From: Atherinomorus stipes
Taxonomy: Eukaryota > Chordata > Actinopteri > Atheriniformes > Atherinidae
Direction of reading: 5' to 3'
DNA length: 64,000 bases
Assembly (NCBI GenBank): GCA_023101725.1
Contig: JALJCO010001190.1
Location: forward strand, 32,231-96,230
Below the pieces are notes generated by a model. That model ran no database searches. It saw only the letters and a list, made by a program, of their open reading frames with translations, and had not been told where the DNA came from. How positions within the stretch are numbered: position 1 is the stretch's first letter; every line of letters starts with the position of its first letter. Of the stretch, positions 36,130 to 47,939 are shown in pieces. The translations under genes and the position numbers were made by a program.

Positions 36130-36464
36130 ACGGTCTGTCCACGAAAATGTCCGGGCGGCAGCCGCAGATTCTATTGCCACACTTTGCAGCTGGATTTGGA
36201 TCATTGAATTAGTTTAAAAATACTTTCTTTTGGACATTTCAAAATAGTTATTGATTCGGTACATGTACCATTGTGATCAATTTATTTAATGAATTGGTAC
36301 ACCCCTATTGTAATCGTTCTTGTTGTTATTATAATCTCGGTATACAGATAAACAGCTGTGGGACTTTTTAAATATGGCGGGGTTGAAAGAAGCGGAGATC
36401 ACGCAAGGGGCGCGGCTTGTCACCAAACATCTACGTATTTCAGTCCTATGGAACCCTGAAAAGA

Positions 36465-36565
36465 CTTGTAGTCAAGACCGCCTAAATCAAGACCAAGACA
36501 CTACCAAGACCAAGACAAGACCAAGACCGGTTCAGCTCGAGACCAAGACTGAGACCAAAGAAAGC
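36465..36565. repeat. AAGACC-type simple repeat
   Basis: Degenerate tandem AAGACC/ACCAAGAC units, purine-rich on the plus strand. Confidence 0.8.
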
Positions 36566-37091
36566 TTTATTTTTTTGCCAATTTTCATGACTTGTAGAAC
36601 CGAAGCCTAAGCACCATACTGGGTTCAGCTGCTTCGTACAAAAATGAGATTTTATTATTTGGTACTTGATTGGTACTTGAAGGGGTGTATAATGAAATAT
36701 AAAGAAAACAGTACCTGCCTAGAAATTATAGGTTACAAATCCCTCCAAGACCACTCGGCCAGCCGTCACAGTAAAAATGTCTGTAAATAGGTACAAATCA
36801 TCACAAAAAAAGCCACTTCAAGCCTCTTGGAGCTCACAGCACGGTCCAACTAATGTTTTGCAACAAAACATTGGTGAAATTAAGTAGTTTCTGGCAGATG
36901 ATGCCTTATTTAGAGGCTGTGCGTGGTTGCCCACATCTCTTACATTATATTGGACATACCTTGATCTCGAGTGGATCTAAATATCTCCTGAAGGAATTCA
37001 AGTTACACCAAAACTATCTGGGTGAATAAATGAACGTACAGTATTTCATGCTAGAAAATAGGTCCAGGTTGAAAAAAAATGAACTTCCCCT

Positions 37092-37722
37092 TTAAAGGGA
37101 TATTGTGTAAGTTCTCCTGTGTTTTATTAACAAAAACTGATTATTTGGTTCAAAAGTGTTTTTTCATTAATCAGTAATCACTCCCATCAACAAAATGAAG
37201 TGCTCCTCTAAGTTCTAAATTTGCCGTTCGTATCATTCATTTACACATCGAGCGGGGCGGCTCGGTGGAGGCTGCCATGTCGTATCGCCATGTTTTTGCG
37301 TTCGGGAGAAGCGTGACGGTAGGAAAACACAGAAACTCACCGGACACACAGGAGTTTTCAGCTCAGTTTGAGGTAATGCCTTTGAAAAGTCACCGCGCTG
37401 CAGTGGGGGGAGAAACCAGCGTCTCACTGATGCTGCGTTCACGTGCAGTCGGGCAGACGGCCGTTGGTAACAAACCAGATGTCATTTTAATCAATGAAGC
37501 CGAGCGAAAGACGGTAAAACATGGGTCAGGGAAAACAATACGACATCACCATGACAACAAATCAGATGTGGACTGATGTCACTGTAACTGACGGACCACG
37601 TCTTCACATAGAGGCCGGTGATAACTTTACATGCATCGGCTGTCGTCGGTCTGCCCGGTTTCACGCGAATGCAGCATGAAAAGTACGAGGGAGCTGCTCC
37701 CGATTACACAGTGTCCCTTTAA
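37092..37722. mobile_element. TIR element, family M7 (non-autonomous)
   Basis: 631 bp. Left TTAAAGGGATATTGTGTAA, right reverse complement of TTAAAGGGACACTGTGTAA (two mismatches in 19). TTAA at both edges; the left TTAA is shared with the right edge of M5. No coding capacity. Confidence 0.75.
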
Positions 37723-38248
37723 TTGTTGGATTACATGTGAAGTGGACGATAAAGACAAACTCAGTAGAAGTAATGGTGCGTTGAGGTCGAACATGTCAGG
37801 CACCTCAGGGGTGTCTGGTTTACATGCAAACTCCATGTGAATGTGTGTCATGGTGTCAAGCCTTCTAGCTGTGTGTTTTGGGTGTCTGGTGCTGCATGTT
37901 TTGAGATTTTGAGCATCTTTTACACAACCAGCGGCAGATGCAAGAGTGGAAAAATATCAACTTTTGCAGCTTGATGTGGGGTGTAAACCGGAGCATCTCA
38001 GTGTTGTAGCGTAGAAACGCATTTTCTGACCGAAATACCAAGAAGAACCCTGGAAATCTCTTCACTTTACGAAGACAACGGAGAATAAACTGATTATGGC
38101 TGTCTGTGTGCACCATGCCAGCACCAATGCAGGACAGCAGGTCGTCAAACTGGGCCAAAAGCACCAATCGTCAGCACCCAGCTTCTGGAGTAAATGGTAA
38201 AAAATCACCACACCCAGAACCCCTCTGAAGAATCTGGTGAATCGAGAC

Positions 38249-38899
38249 TAGGGATGGGCGATACCAAAATTTTTCATGTCGATAAAATACCAGTAGTTTA
38301 TGGTCTTTTTCAGCAATACAGATACAGATAGTTTTTGTCCTTTAAAAGAAAATCACGATTGTACATTTTGCATTAATATCTTGAATGCAAAGGCAATATT
38401 AGATATAAGTAAAACCTGAGAACAGAAGTACTGGATAGAAATGCTTCTAAAACAATAATAAATTATAGTGATGATAAAATTAAACAAAAAATTAGAACAA
38501 AAATAGATTAAAAATGTCTTTCAGTTATCAAATAACATAATATATACTAACTAAAATAATCACATTTATTGAGTGGAAATGTTAAAATAGTATTACAAAT
38601 TTACCATAACATAATGTACAATAACCTGCATTAAACCACTGAAAGACAACAAAACATCATCACCATCACTAACAGTCGCATCATCATGACATCTGATAGG
38701 CTAACACCATCATGTGATATGGAAGCTAGAATCTGGCTGCTTTCATCATTTCATTGCTTAAAACTCTCAGAAGTAGAAACAAATTGCATGTTTTACATCT
38801 ATACAGTGGTATCGCGATACTCACAAAAGTATCAATTGCGATAATTTGTCTGGCTGGTATTGAAGTATCAACTCCAAGGTATCAATATGCCCATCACTA
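38249..38899. mobile_element. hAT-type non-autonomous element with 8 bp target duplication
   Basis: 651 bp. Ends TAGGGATGGGCGATACC and GGTATCAATATGCCCATCACTA. Flanked by ATCGAGAC (38241-38248) and ATTGAGAC (38900-38907), an 8 bp duplication with one change, the length made by hAT transposases. Interior AT-rich with GATA/TATC-like subterminal motifs, no transposase. Confidence 0.85.
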
Positions 38900-38999
38900 A
38901 TTGAGACACGGCGCAGAGATGCCCAACGATATCGTTCTCTGGACTTGTGGAGCAAATGAAGCAAAGCCACCTGCTCAATTTCATCCAGTGTTGCCAACT

Positions 39000-39656
39000 T
39001 AGCGACTTTTTCGCTATATTTAGCGACTTTTCAGACCCCTCTAGCAACTTTTTTCTCAAAAAAGCAACAAGCAACAAATTTAACGACTTTTTCTGATGGT
39101 ATGGTATGGAGACTGACGTAATAGTTAGTGTTTACCCTTCTTTAACAGCTGGCCCTCCTTCAAAAACACTGAGGCTTGGTCCTCATGCAGCAGCCGTCTC
39201 TGCTCCCAGCCGCAGAGCAGGAGACGCACCTCTGCTTGATGAATCAGACTAAAAGCTAAAACTCTCAAATCTGCCACTGGTTAATCCGGCCCTTTACTGA
39301 TGGATTTTTATTGTGGACAAGGTGTGTGGACAAAAGAAAGAAAGAAAGGAAAAAAAGAAAGAAAAATATGACAAACTAATTGTAGCATGTTTTAGAATTG
39401 CTGTAATTGAAAATCAAAGTAGACTAATTAAAAATAACACAAAGAAAATATTGACAGTTTTTTTTTTTTGTTATAAAGATATTTAGGGTGTCTTTCTTCC
39501 CCTTTTGCCTCTCTTACAACATTATTTCACTCTGCTGCAATGTCCATTGCAGTTATATGTACCAGGTGGATAATGCAATTTAGACAATGATGTCATCAAC
39601 TTCTAGCAACTTTTCTCACAGAGGAGTTGGCAACAGCGATTTCATCTGCCATTGTA
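39000..39656. other. Intron stretch; small inverted pair of CAACTT motifs
   Basis: Non-coding. AGCGACTTTT units recur at 39001-39095 and CTAGCAACTTTT again near 39603 next to GAGTTGGCAACA, with GTTGCCAACTTAGCG near 38990; this looks like an element whose ends are GTTGCCAAC / GTTGGCAAC. An AAAG run is at 39340-39364. Confidence 0.4.
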
Positions 39657-39840
39657 CAAAGACTGTAAAAGAAAATGGACGTATTATCCGGTCATGTCTG
39701 CGTTTGCCCATTTTAATATTTTCCAGGAGTGACGACACACGCAACAAGGCAAGATGGTGATGGTGGGAAACACCCAACTGGCTTCACTTTCCCCTCTTTA
39801 GACATGACCGGATACTACGTCCATTTTTTTACAGTCTTTG
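39657..39840. mobile_element. Short TIR element with about 43 bp arms
   Basis: 184 bp. Left CAAAGACTGTAAAAGAAAAT onward to ATCCGGTCATGTCT is matched by the inverse of AGACATGACCGGATACTACG to CAGTCTTTG with a few changes. The short core shares GGAAACACCCAACTGGCTTC with repeats near 32070 and 43450. Confidence 0.85.
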
Positions 39841-42800
39841 GTCTGAACGTACCATTGCTGTCCCACGAACAAAGCTGGATGTGACAGAACATACTGTTTT
39901 ATGATTTATGAACTACTGCATGATGCTCTTCGGGCCCACATATATTTGCTGTCAGCAATGCATCTGCATATTATGGCTGCCTAGCATTTCTTTGATACTG
40001 TACGTGAATACGAGGTCAGAGGTAAACACAATGGCAGATAGTTTTGAAGCCCATATCTATAAATCTTTATTGCAGCTCAAGCATCTGACATGGTACCTCG
40101 CATCAACGCCAGCGGCGACATGCCAAACAAACCCTGGGAACACATGGAAGCCATGAGGGAGTAAAGTAAGTAAAATTATTTAAACGTTGAAATGACATAT
40201 TAAGTCAATGTACAGACACAAATAGACAGGAGTTTGCTTGGGGTGGTGCATGTGTTGTGAATTTGCGCCTATCCCCCATGTTCGTGTAAAGTGAGCATTT
40301 TATTTGCAACAATGGAGACTTCACCTGTTTGATCATGATGAAAAAATTAAACTCGAGTGTATTGAAAGTGCGAATAAGATGGAAGAAAAATTAATTGTGG
40401 GAGTGTGTGGCTATCCATGTCTGCGTTTTCTTTCCCTTTCAAAGCAGCAACTCTGGAAGTACTCAAAATAACCAGACTCCGCCATGTTCATAGTTGACTG
40501 AAGTGACTGACGTGGGACAAATCCCATTCCTGAAAGTGTGTTTTATTCGCGCAAATAATTTTCTCCATTCTTGCAAATGATACACTCCATCCCCATAAAT
40601 AATATGCCCAGATCAAGTGAGCATAAATCCAGAATCTGGGTGCTGAAATGTAGGTGCGTATGTGAATCTGGTGTAAGCACGGAGTTAAGGCCCATTTATG
40701 CTCGACACAGAAGACGGATACGTAGACGGATCCTAAAAAAATTCTCTTCACCTTCCTGACAGATGATTTGTTTGTTTTGTTTTTTGTTTTTTTGAGCAGA
40801 AGAATAAAAAAGTAAAACTTCTCTCTAAAAATGTTGCTGCAGCCAATATTCAGTCAGCTAGAGGGGAGGAAGACCTCTGTAGATGGAGGGGGATGATGGT
40901 GGTGGAGATGGAACTGCCTCCAGCCAAGCATGTACAGGAAAATCAGCTGCATCTGGGAGCTCACTGCTGCCCAACATCGGCCCTGACCTGAATATTGAAG
41001 GCCATTCTCATCGTAAAGTCAGCTGCCAAAGGCTAACACAATCATACCTTCTCCTCAGACAAGATATTCTCATGAAACCAGGAAAGGAACCCCCAGCAGG
41101 GGATAAAAGTAGAACCACTCGTCTAAATAATGCAGCACAAACTAGAGAAGACGAGGAAGGAAAAATAGCCTCCTGGGGTGTTAACAGGTAAATCATCAGA
41201 CTTAATCAGACTATTTTAAAAAAATAAAGGACTAAATTTAAAGCTAGCTTTAAGTAACTTGACCTTATGGGGGGTGGCAGGTCTGAATAAAACTGTTAAG
41301 GAAACACTGACTTTATCCTTAACAACATGGTAAGTTTATGTAACCAGTCATGTTGCCATCCAACTTACAGTAACATGGTAAAGTTACACTAGTTAATGCT
41401 AATGTACGAAGAAAGCTTTTTGTATCATTGACTTAAGTAACTGGTGGTTTCTCAGATCTTTACTCCTGTATTGACCAGCTGTATCAGAGCCAGGCGACCT
41501 CGCATACTAACCCGTTTCAGCCACAGGATGCCTCCAGCATCCTAGAACCAGGATAATAGTGAGATGAAGTAGAAAGAATAAAATAAATAAAATGCAGAGA
41601 TGGAAAGGTGAGATGGGATTGAATCTGACTCGTTCTTATTGATTTTTAGGGAGAAGAGGAAGAAGAGAGCCAAATTACACCTCATACCGGCAGCAGTTTC
41701 TTTTGTTTCTATTCAGATCATCCGCCATCATTTGTGGTTCTCCTTTTTTTATGCATGATCTCCGCTGTGTGGAGGTGTTTTTCCTGCCTTCATCTTCTCT
41801 CTCCTGCAGGCTATTTATCATGGTTGATGGCCTCTTGAGGCCTGAGAAACGAGGTGTGCATCCCCTGTGAAGCAGTTACTGTAGGCCCTCTACATCTTTC
41901 TCTTTGTTTTTCTCTGGTGTTTTTCTTCTGAAAACCTGGACCTCCATCCCTGCGGATTAGTCTGAAATTAGATCGGTGCAAAATATAAGAAATACAGTTT
42001 CAGCTGCAGAGGAGAGTGTGATCTGCTAGCTATTCCTCTCTGAATACATACAGTTCTCTTGTCATCATTAAGAGTATTTTTATATCGGGGCAGATGTATT
42101 ATCCCACAGTAGACCTCAAAATCTAAAACTGAGAATTAGGCCCAATCCCAGTGTTCCCCCTACTTTCAACCACGAGCCATTACTCACTACCACTACACCC
42201 TCGAATTGAAGCCACAAGGGGTAGGGCTTTGTAATCTTCCCTAGGAATTGGGACACCACTTGCTGTATTTATGTTCCGGCACATTAGCGACTGCGTAGTG
42301 ACGTTCGCACATACGTCTCACCATAACACACCCAGCAACAACACGGAGTTAACAGTTGCGGTCGTTTTTCATTCTTTTTTTTTTTTTGTCTCATCACTCA
42401 TCATGCTTTGGTTGATTAATAAACATAACAACCACCCAGTGAAGTCGCCATGACGACTGTTGTCTCTTGTAAACTGCCTTCACAAGCTTTTCATCAGTAT
42501 TTTAGCCTAGCTAGTGTGGCTAGTGGCTCGGTCATTTTCACACATTTGGGTCGAGCCAGTCGCTGTCGCAGCAGTGAAAAGGTTACAATGTTTTTATTTT
42601 CAACTAATACAGTACGTCTCCGTTTCACATCTCCTTCTTAATCACCGCGTCCAGCAGTCGCTCTACAGACTGGAGCGTTGTGTATCCATGGCAACCAGAC
42701 GGAAGTAGACGCGTGGCTCTGTTGTAAACAAAACACATTAATGATGGTGTGTTGAAGACGAGACATGGTTGCGTGTGGAAAACAATGTCATCATGCACTG

Positions 42801-43534
42801 GAGGCGGCAGATTTCCAGACAAACTAGAGCAAGACGCAGATTGATTCTGTTGAACTGCGAAGTCTGACCATACGCAGATATTATCGGTGAACGGCCAGGT
42901 AGCAGTGAGCTTTGTCCAGTGTTTGTGAACGCCCCGTTGCTGTTTACTGTGTACATTAGTAGCTAGCAAATACAAGATGATACTAAACGTGACAGTTAGG
43001 CCGTAACCCTGTTATTTGTAGTATAACACTGTCAATAACAAGGATATCCCAACAGTACAGCTGCCTACAGATACCTGTTTAGTTAAAAAAGGTGGAGCAT
43101 CTGGGATTTAGGCCGAGCTAAAGTTGATGCGTGTTCACACATCACGCGCCACATTTCTGGTCGACGCAAGCCGCTCTGAAACCACCACGGTCAGCCGGTC
43201 TGAGAACGGGCGAGTTTGGTCGACTATGAGCGCGAGTGGCGTGTTCACACAGACCCAGTCGTGCTGTGTTCGGTACCAAAACCTAGTTAGGTCGACCTAA
43301 ATGGGTCCTGTGTGAAAATGGCCTGTGTGTGTCTTGTCTCTTTACCCCACCGCTAGCGGGGTTAGCTCCTGTTAGTTTCGAGGTAGCCTGGTTAGCGTTT
43401 AGCCCAGAGTACGTCAGCTGCCAAACATTTGCCGATGGCGACAGTGGAAATGCCCACTGGCTTCATTTTTAGCTCTTCAGAACCAATGGGTCAAGTGAGT
43501 GGAAGGTTTTTCCATAATCTTTATGGTCTTTGGT
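39841..43534. other. Intron stretch without recognised gene
   Basis: Contains a possible element end at 40687 (GGCCCATTTATGCTC), a 102-codon plus-strand frame at 40883-41191 with no family resemblance, and GTGTTCACAC motifs at 43130 and 43240 plus the repeat shared with 32.05-32.25 kb at 43345-43500. No exon seen. Confidence 0.4.
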
Positions 43535-44344
43535 GTTAACTCCAACTGGTGCAATGAGTTGCTTCTCATTTCCTGAACAACCATGTTCAAAGACACATCC
43601 CGTCATGGAAAAGATGTTAGTCTGTCTGAGAAGGGTCAAATTCATTGGCATGCATGAAGCAGAGAAAAGATCTAAGGAGATTGCAGAAACCACAAAAATT
43701 GGGTTTAGAACCGTCCAACGCATTTTTAAAAACTGGAAGGATAGTGGGGACTCATCGTCTTTGAGTAAGAATAGTTGCCCAGAAAAAAATCCTGAATGAT
43801 TATGATCGATGATCACTTTAACATTTGGTGAGAAACACAACAGTAAGAAAAACAACAGTAGAACTCAGGGCTATGTTTAATAGTGAAAGTAAGAGCATTT
43901 GCACATGCACAATGTGAAGGGAACTCAAGGGATTGGGACTGAACAGTTGTGTAGCCTTAAGAAAACCACGAATCAGTGAGGCTAACTGGAAAAAAAGGCT
44001 TCAATTTGCAAGGGAGTATAAAGATTGGACTGTGGAGCAATGGAATAAGGTCATGTGATCTGATGAGTCCAGATTTACCCTGTTTCAGAGTGATGGGCGC
44101 ATCAGGGTAAGAGAGGCAGATGAAGTGTGCTGGAGAAGGCTGTGGTCAGACTACCATCATCAATACAAGATCTTAGTGAAAAATTGATGCAACACTGCAT
44201 GGAAAGAAATCTTGTCACATTGCAGAAACTTATTGAAACAATGCCACAGCGCTAAAGGCTAAAGGCTAAAGGCTAAAGGCGGTCCAACAAAATACAGTAT
44301 TAGAGTGTATCACCTTTTTTTTTGGTTATTTTGGCCAGGCTGTG
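43535..44344 (+). mobile_element. Tc1/mariner element, family T1 copy 3, different deletion
   Basis: Same family as 8475-9402. The left terminal repeat is missing: homology starts at AACTCCAACTGGTGCAATGA. The N-terminal region is open (CLRRVKFIGMHEAEKRSKEI, VQRIFKNWKDSGDSSSLSKN) and continues into the middle part that copies 1 and 2 lack (43780-44112, with SDESRFTLFQSDGRIRVRE around the first catalytic Asp, after a stop). The segment after that is deleted up to 44148. The right end keeps GGCCAGGCTGTG before TA. Near the end GCTAAAGG is repeated four times (one in copy 1). Confidence 0.88.
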
Positions 44345-44348
44345 TAAT

Positions 44349-44620
44349 AAGGCGCATGTGGACAGAGGTTCTAGGAATGCAGTTCCTATAATTACCCATC
44401 TCGAGTTTTATTATAAGAACCACCCTTCCCCATCAGTTTGCGTTCACACATGAGGGAGGACCTTGATAGGGACCATGTTTGATGCAATCATCTGTGACGG
44501 TGACAAATTTACACCCCAGCAGATCTGATACAAAACTGAGATTTCTCATCTCTTATTCAAAGCTATTATAAAAGCTAGCTTATCAGCTTTCCCTCATCAT
44601 GGTCATTTGTATCACGTAAC
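44349..44620 (+). repeat. Dispersed repeat R2, copy 2
   Basis: Aligned with 34628-34939 almost without gaps; adjoins the right end of the Tc1 copy 3. Continues to about 44720 as the uninterrupted counterpart of the M6 insertion site. Confidence 0.75.
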
Positions 44621-44734
44621 GGAAAAGCCCCCCATTGGAAAGCTGGCCTACAATGTCTAGTTTACCTTTCACTGAAGTACACCTGGACACTTTAGTGGAC
44701 AGACCGGGATTCGTCCACTAAAAAGGTTATAGGA

Positions 44735-44860
44735 ACTGAGGACTGAGGTCCCCAGTTCCTGTATGTCCAAATTCGCAAAAAAATAATGGCCTGGTTCCCA
44801 AAACGGTTACAGGAACTCCAAAGGTTCCTATACAGTCTGAAAGCGCCTATAGACTGCAGG
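44735..44860 (-). repeat. Dispersed repeat R1, copy 2
   Basis: Reverse-orientation match to 17083-17215 (TTGGGAACCAGGCC on the minus strand, then AGGAACTGGGGAC). Confidence 0.6.
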
Positions 44861-46335
44861 CAGGCGCTGCACATGGCTGGTTCCTTGGTAAATAAATACA
44901 CACTGTTGAAATTCTAACAATTAAAACCTGATTCATAATTATCCTTCTGGTTTAACTTTCAGGCGACAGCGGTAACCTTTTAGGTGCTGGCTCCTCACTC
45001 CATTAGAAAGCCCTCAGAGAGGAGGTCAAGTTTCCACAGGGAGCAATGCTACATGAACGTGTAGCATTTGTAAGACAAAGGGTAAACAAGAATAATTTTT
45101 TAAAAAAAAGTTCTTTAAATGAGCTCATCACTTCACTGATTTGTTGCCATTTATCCCAGACTTCCTTTACATCACTGATTGTGTCTGCTTGGGTTTGCAG
45201 GATGGCGTCTGTCAGTACACGCCACTTCCAGGTACACCATGCGTCTAGAGTATTAAAACAGAATCATACTTTACTGGCCGCCTCTGTGGTCTCTGTCTGG
45301 TCTGTGTCTCCCTCTTTCACCACTATGCCACACACGCTTGCATGCCCAAGTATGGAAGCTATTCAAGAGGTGTGGGATTGGGTGGGCCATGGCCCCCCAC
45401 CTGTGGTAGACACTGTTCAGTGATAAAATCATTGATTAAAAATGTTTTCCCAGCTAAAGATTGAACATTTAGATTATGTTAAGACTTTATTAAAAGCTGA
45501 GAGAAAATCGGTACAAGGAGAAACTGGGGCTGATCTGTAATGGCTGAGATTAAGCCCAAACCCGACACCACCTGCCCAAGGTCCGCAGAAAAATCAATGG
45601 TCATAACTTTACATCTGTCCAATCTCGGGGGACTCCGGGGCTCCCCCCGTGAAGCAGAAGCTTACTTTCTGATATTGCCTCTCAGTTCCAAGATATCTGT
45701 GGTTTTGTAAAACATGTGCCGATGTCATATACAGCACCACCGACTTCAAAGGGTAAGAAGATGCTGACTAGGGCTTTTAATTTTGAAATATCTACAGTTA
45801 CTGTGAAGGGATTTGATTTATACCGTGATATGAATTTTAGGCCATACCAACAAGCCATAATATTGTCAGTTTGTTGTACTTTTAATTAATATGATTATTT
45901 TGTAAAAAGTGGAGCTTATATCTTTCAAGTTGCATCTGAACAGGCCTTAACATTTTCAAAGAACTCTGTTGGATTAATATGTATGTAACATACTGTACTG
46001 CAGGTCTAAACCTGACTAAAATCATGCAGGTTTAGCCTTTTTCACACACATTCTGAGGATTTTCAGGTGACAGTCTGACAATTTTGTTTGGCATTTATTT
46101 CCTCAGATGCTGTTCACACAAGCAGATCCCAGCAGGAGGTTTTCTGCAGGAGATCCCTGCTGGAAATAAGGGTGTGCAGGGAGAACAGCTGTCAGGAGCA
46201 AGGAGGTGGTACGTGATGCAAATGTTAGGATGGTAAATCGAGGTGTTTCCTTTACAATAAGTTGAGAATTGCAGATGAGACTCTTTGTCGTGTTTATAAG
46301 ACTTCTGCATGTATCTGTACATATTTCTTACAAGT
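44861..46335. other. Intron stretch; unrecognised frames
   Basis: A 125-codon plus-strand frame at 45046-45423 is not recognised. Its minus strand reads DAILQTQADTISDVKEVWDK, then WQQISEVMSSFK, a possible coiled coil from an old element protein, but no family can be named. Rest unremarkable. Confidence 0.35.
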
Positions 46336-46500
46336 GAGAGAGCAGCATACCATGTGTTACACCCCCTGCAGGATGCCCTGTCTGCTGCGGAAAGCAGCTT
46401 CAGTGACAGACTGATCCATCTTCACTGTGTGAAGGAGAGATACTGGAGGTCTTTCCTCCCTGCTGCTGCTAGACTCTAAAATGAAAATGTAAATTTCTCT
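46336..46500 (+). mobile_element. LINE 3' fragment (RT C-terminus)
   Basis: Plus strand reads LQDALSAAESSFSDRLIHLH and then CVKERYWRSFLPAAARL before a stop, matching the conserved SSFSDRL...ERYRxSFLPAAxRLYN ending of fish LINE RT proteins. Only about 50 codons survive. Confidence 0.65.
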
Positions 46501-46965
46501 CATCACACCTGCAACTCTTTCACATCTTTTTGAAACCTGTGCATTTTTTTTTTTTACTTTTATGTGCAAAAATAATTTCTATTTCTAGGGAAAAGTCCTA
46601 AAAATGAATAGGATGAGACATCGGCAGAAAAGGAGTGCTGAATATGACTTGAGCAGGCTGGGCAGAAAAGTCAAGGTCAAGGCAGTTAAGGTCACAAACA
46701 GGCAGGCAGAAGTCCAGGGCAATATCTAAAGGGCAAGGCCGAAACGTAAACCCTTCAGGCAAAAATGGGTCAAAAATCACTGTGATGCACAAAACTGTGA
46801 CAAGGACACTGGAGTTGGGCAATGGCTTCAGAAAATCTAGAACTGGAGGGATGAGAGGAGGAGGCTTAAGCACTATGGAAACAGGTGAACAGACCGAGTA
46901 ATTAAGAGGCACAGGTGGAACCAATCAGGAATCAGGGCAACATTCAGAACATGACATGCAGCAAT

Positions 46966-47180
46966 GGGCTTTATGCATAATCTCCAGTACTTCCTAAACT
47001 TAGTATTGCACCTTTGTTTCCTGTCTTACAAGATTGGATGAACTAATTAATCCAGGTGTGTCTGACCATTTGCTGATATCAGACACACCTGGATTAATCA
47101 GTTCATCCAATCATGAAAGACAGGAAACAAAGGTGCAGTACTAAGTTCAGGAAGTACAGAAGCTGTGCATAAAGCCTATT
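46966..47180. mobile_element. Foldback element, about 100 bp arms
   Basis: Near-palindrome of 215 bp. Left GGCTTTATGCATAATCTCCA to TCCAGGTGTGTCTGA pairs with right TCAGACACACCTGGATTAAT to TGCATAAAGCC; a handful of changes; loop about 10 bases near 47070. No coding capacity. Confidence 0.9.
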
Positions 47181-47287
47181 TCCATGTACAGTCGTCTGCT
47201 GTTTAGGAATATCCATATACCGTACAAATTTCTTATAATGTTTTTACCTTCCTTGTCGTTTATTTTGGCTTATTTAGCTGTAGTGTA

Positions 47288-47905
47288 GTTTAGAGTGCAT
47301 TCATACCAGGGTAGTCTGGGAACTGTCCGATTGGGCGGGGATTTCTGAAAAGTTTCACACCTTTCTTTGCTTTGGTTTGTGTTCAAACTGCGTGTAACCA
47401 AAGCGGACCAAACCGCCTGGTTAAAATAGTTACAACTGCTTGCTCGGGGGCCATGTTCCCCAGTACAACCACTGATCAATGATGAAAAAGCAGGAGGAAG
47501 AAGAATAAAACTGGAGTTTGTGATTACAGTTGAAATCTTTCGGCTTCTTATTACTCCACTTCTGTCTACAAGACACTGTACAATTTTTTGTTGTTGTTTT
47601 GCCCTCGGCTTTTTTGAACATGTGCTGTATGCTTTGTTTTTCCTCCTATCCAAACAATACTCAACCCCACTTCTGTCTCCTTCTTCTTCTTGATGCTTGG
47701 CAAGTGTCACCTCCATTAAAGGTCCACTGGATAGTCCAATAGTCTGTTTGCAAGTGAACCGAGACCCCTGGTTCAGTCCACTTCTTTGGTGCACACCAGG
47801 ACACAGTTGGTGTTCACACTGCATCAAATGAAGCGGTCTAGCAATGGAAGCGGACTATGGCCCATTTAAAGCGGACAAAACAGCCACAGTGTGAACGCAT
47901 CGTTA
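47288..47905. mobile_element. TIR element, family M8, degenerate ends
   Basis: Left GAGTGCATTCATACCAGGGT and right reverse complement starting CGATGCGTTCACACTGTGGC share spaced positions; both sides have subterminal AAAGCGGACCAAACC / AAAGCGGACAAAACAGCC blocks. About 618 bp, no transposase. Confidence 0.55.
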
Positions 47906-47939
47906 CTATTTACTTAATTCTCTTTAGCTGTCTGACTCG

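Larger units (their letters stand above)
34337..37095. mobile_element. Long-TIR element, family M5, carrying nested insertion
   Basis: Two arms of about 250 bp face each other: 34337-34587 and 36849-37095. Shared in inverse order: TTAAAGGG(G/A)AAGTT end, CCAGGTTGAAAAAAA, AGCATGAAATA, TTTGGCGTAACTTGAA, AGATCCACTCGAGATCA, ATTGGACATA, AGGCATCATCTGCCA and an ACTAATGTTTTGT hairpin. TTAA is present at both outer edges. The interior has no transposase; it includes repeat R2 (34628-34940), a nested element (34940-36129) and an AAGACC-rich tract. Confidence 0.75.

Noticed and set aside
40883..41191. Plus-strand frame of 102 codons starting MEGDDGGGDG
   Set aside because: No family resemblance, antisense to the host gene, in a region with element-like motifs; likely chance.
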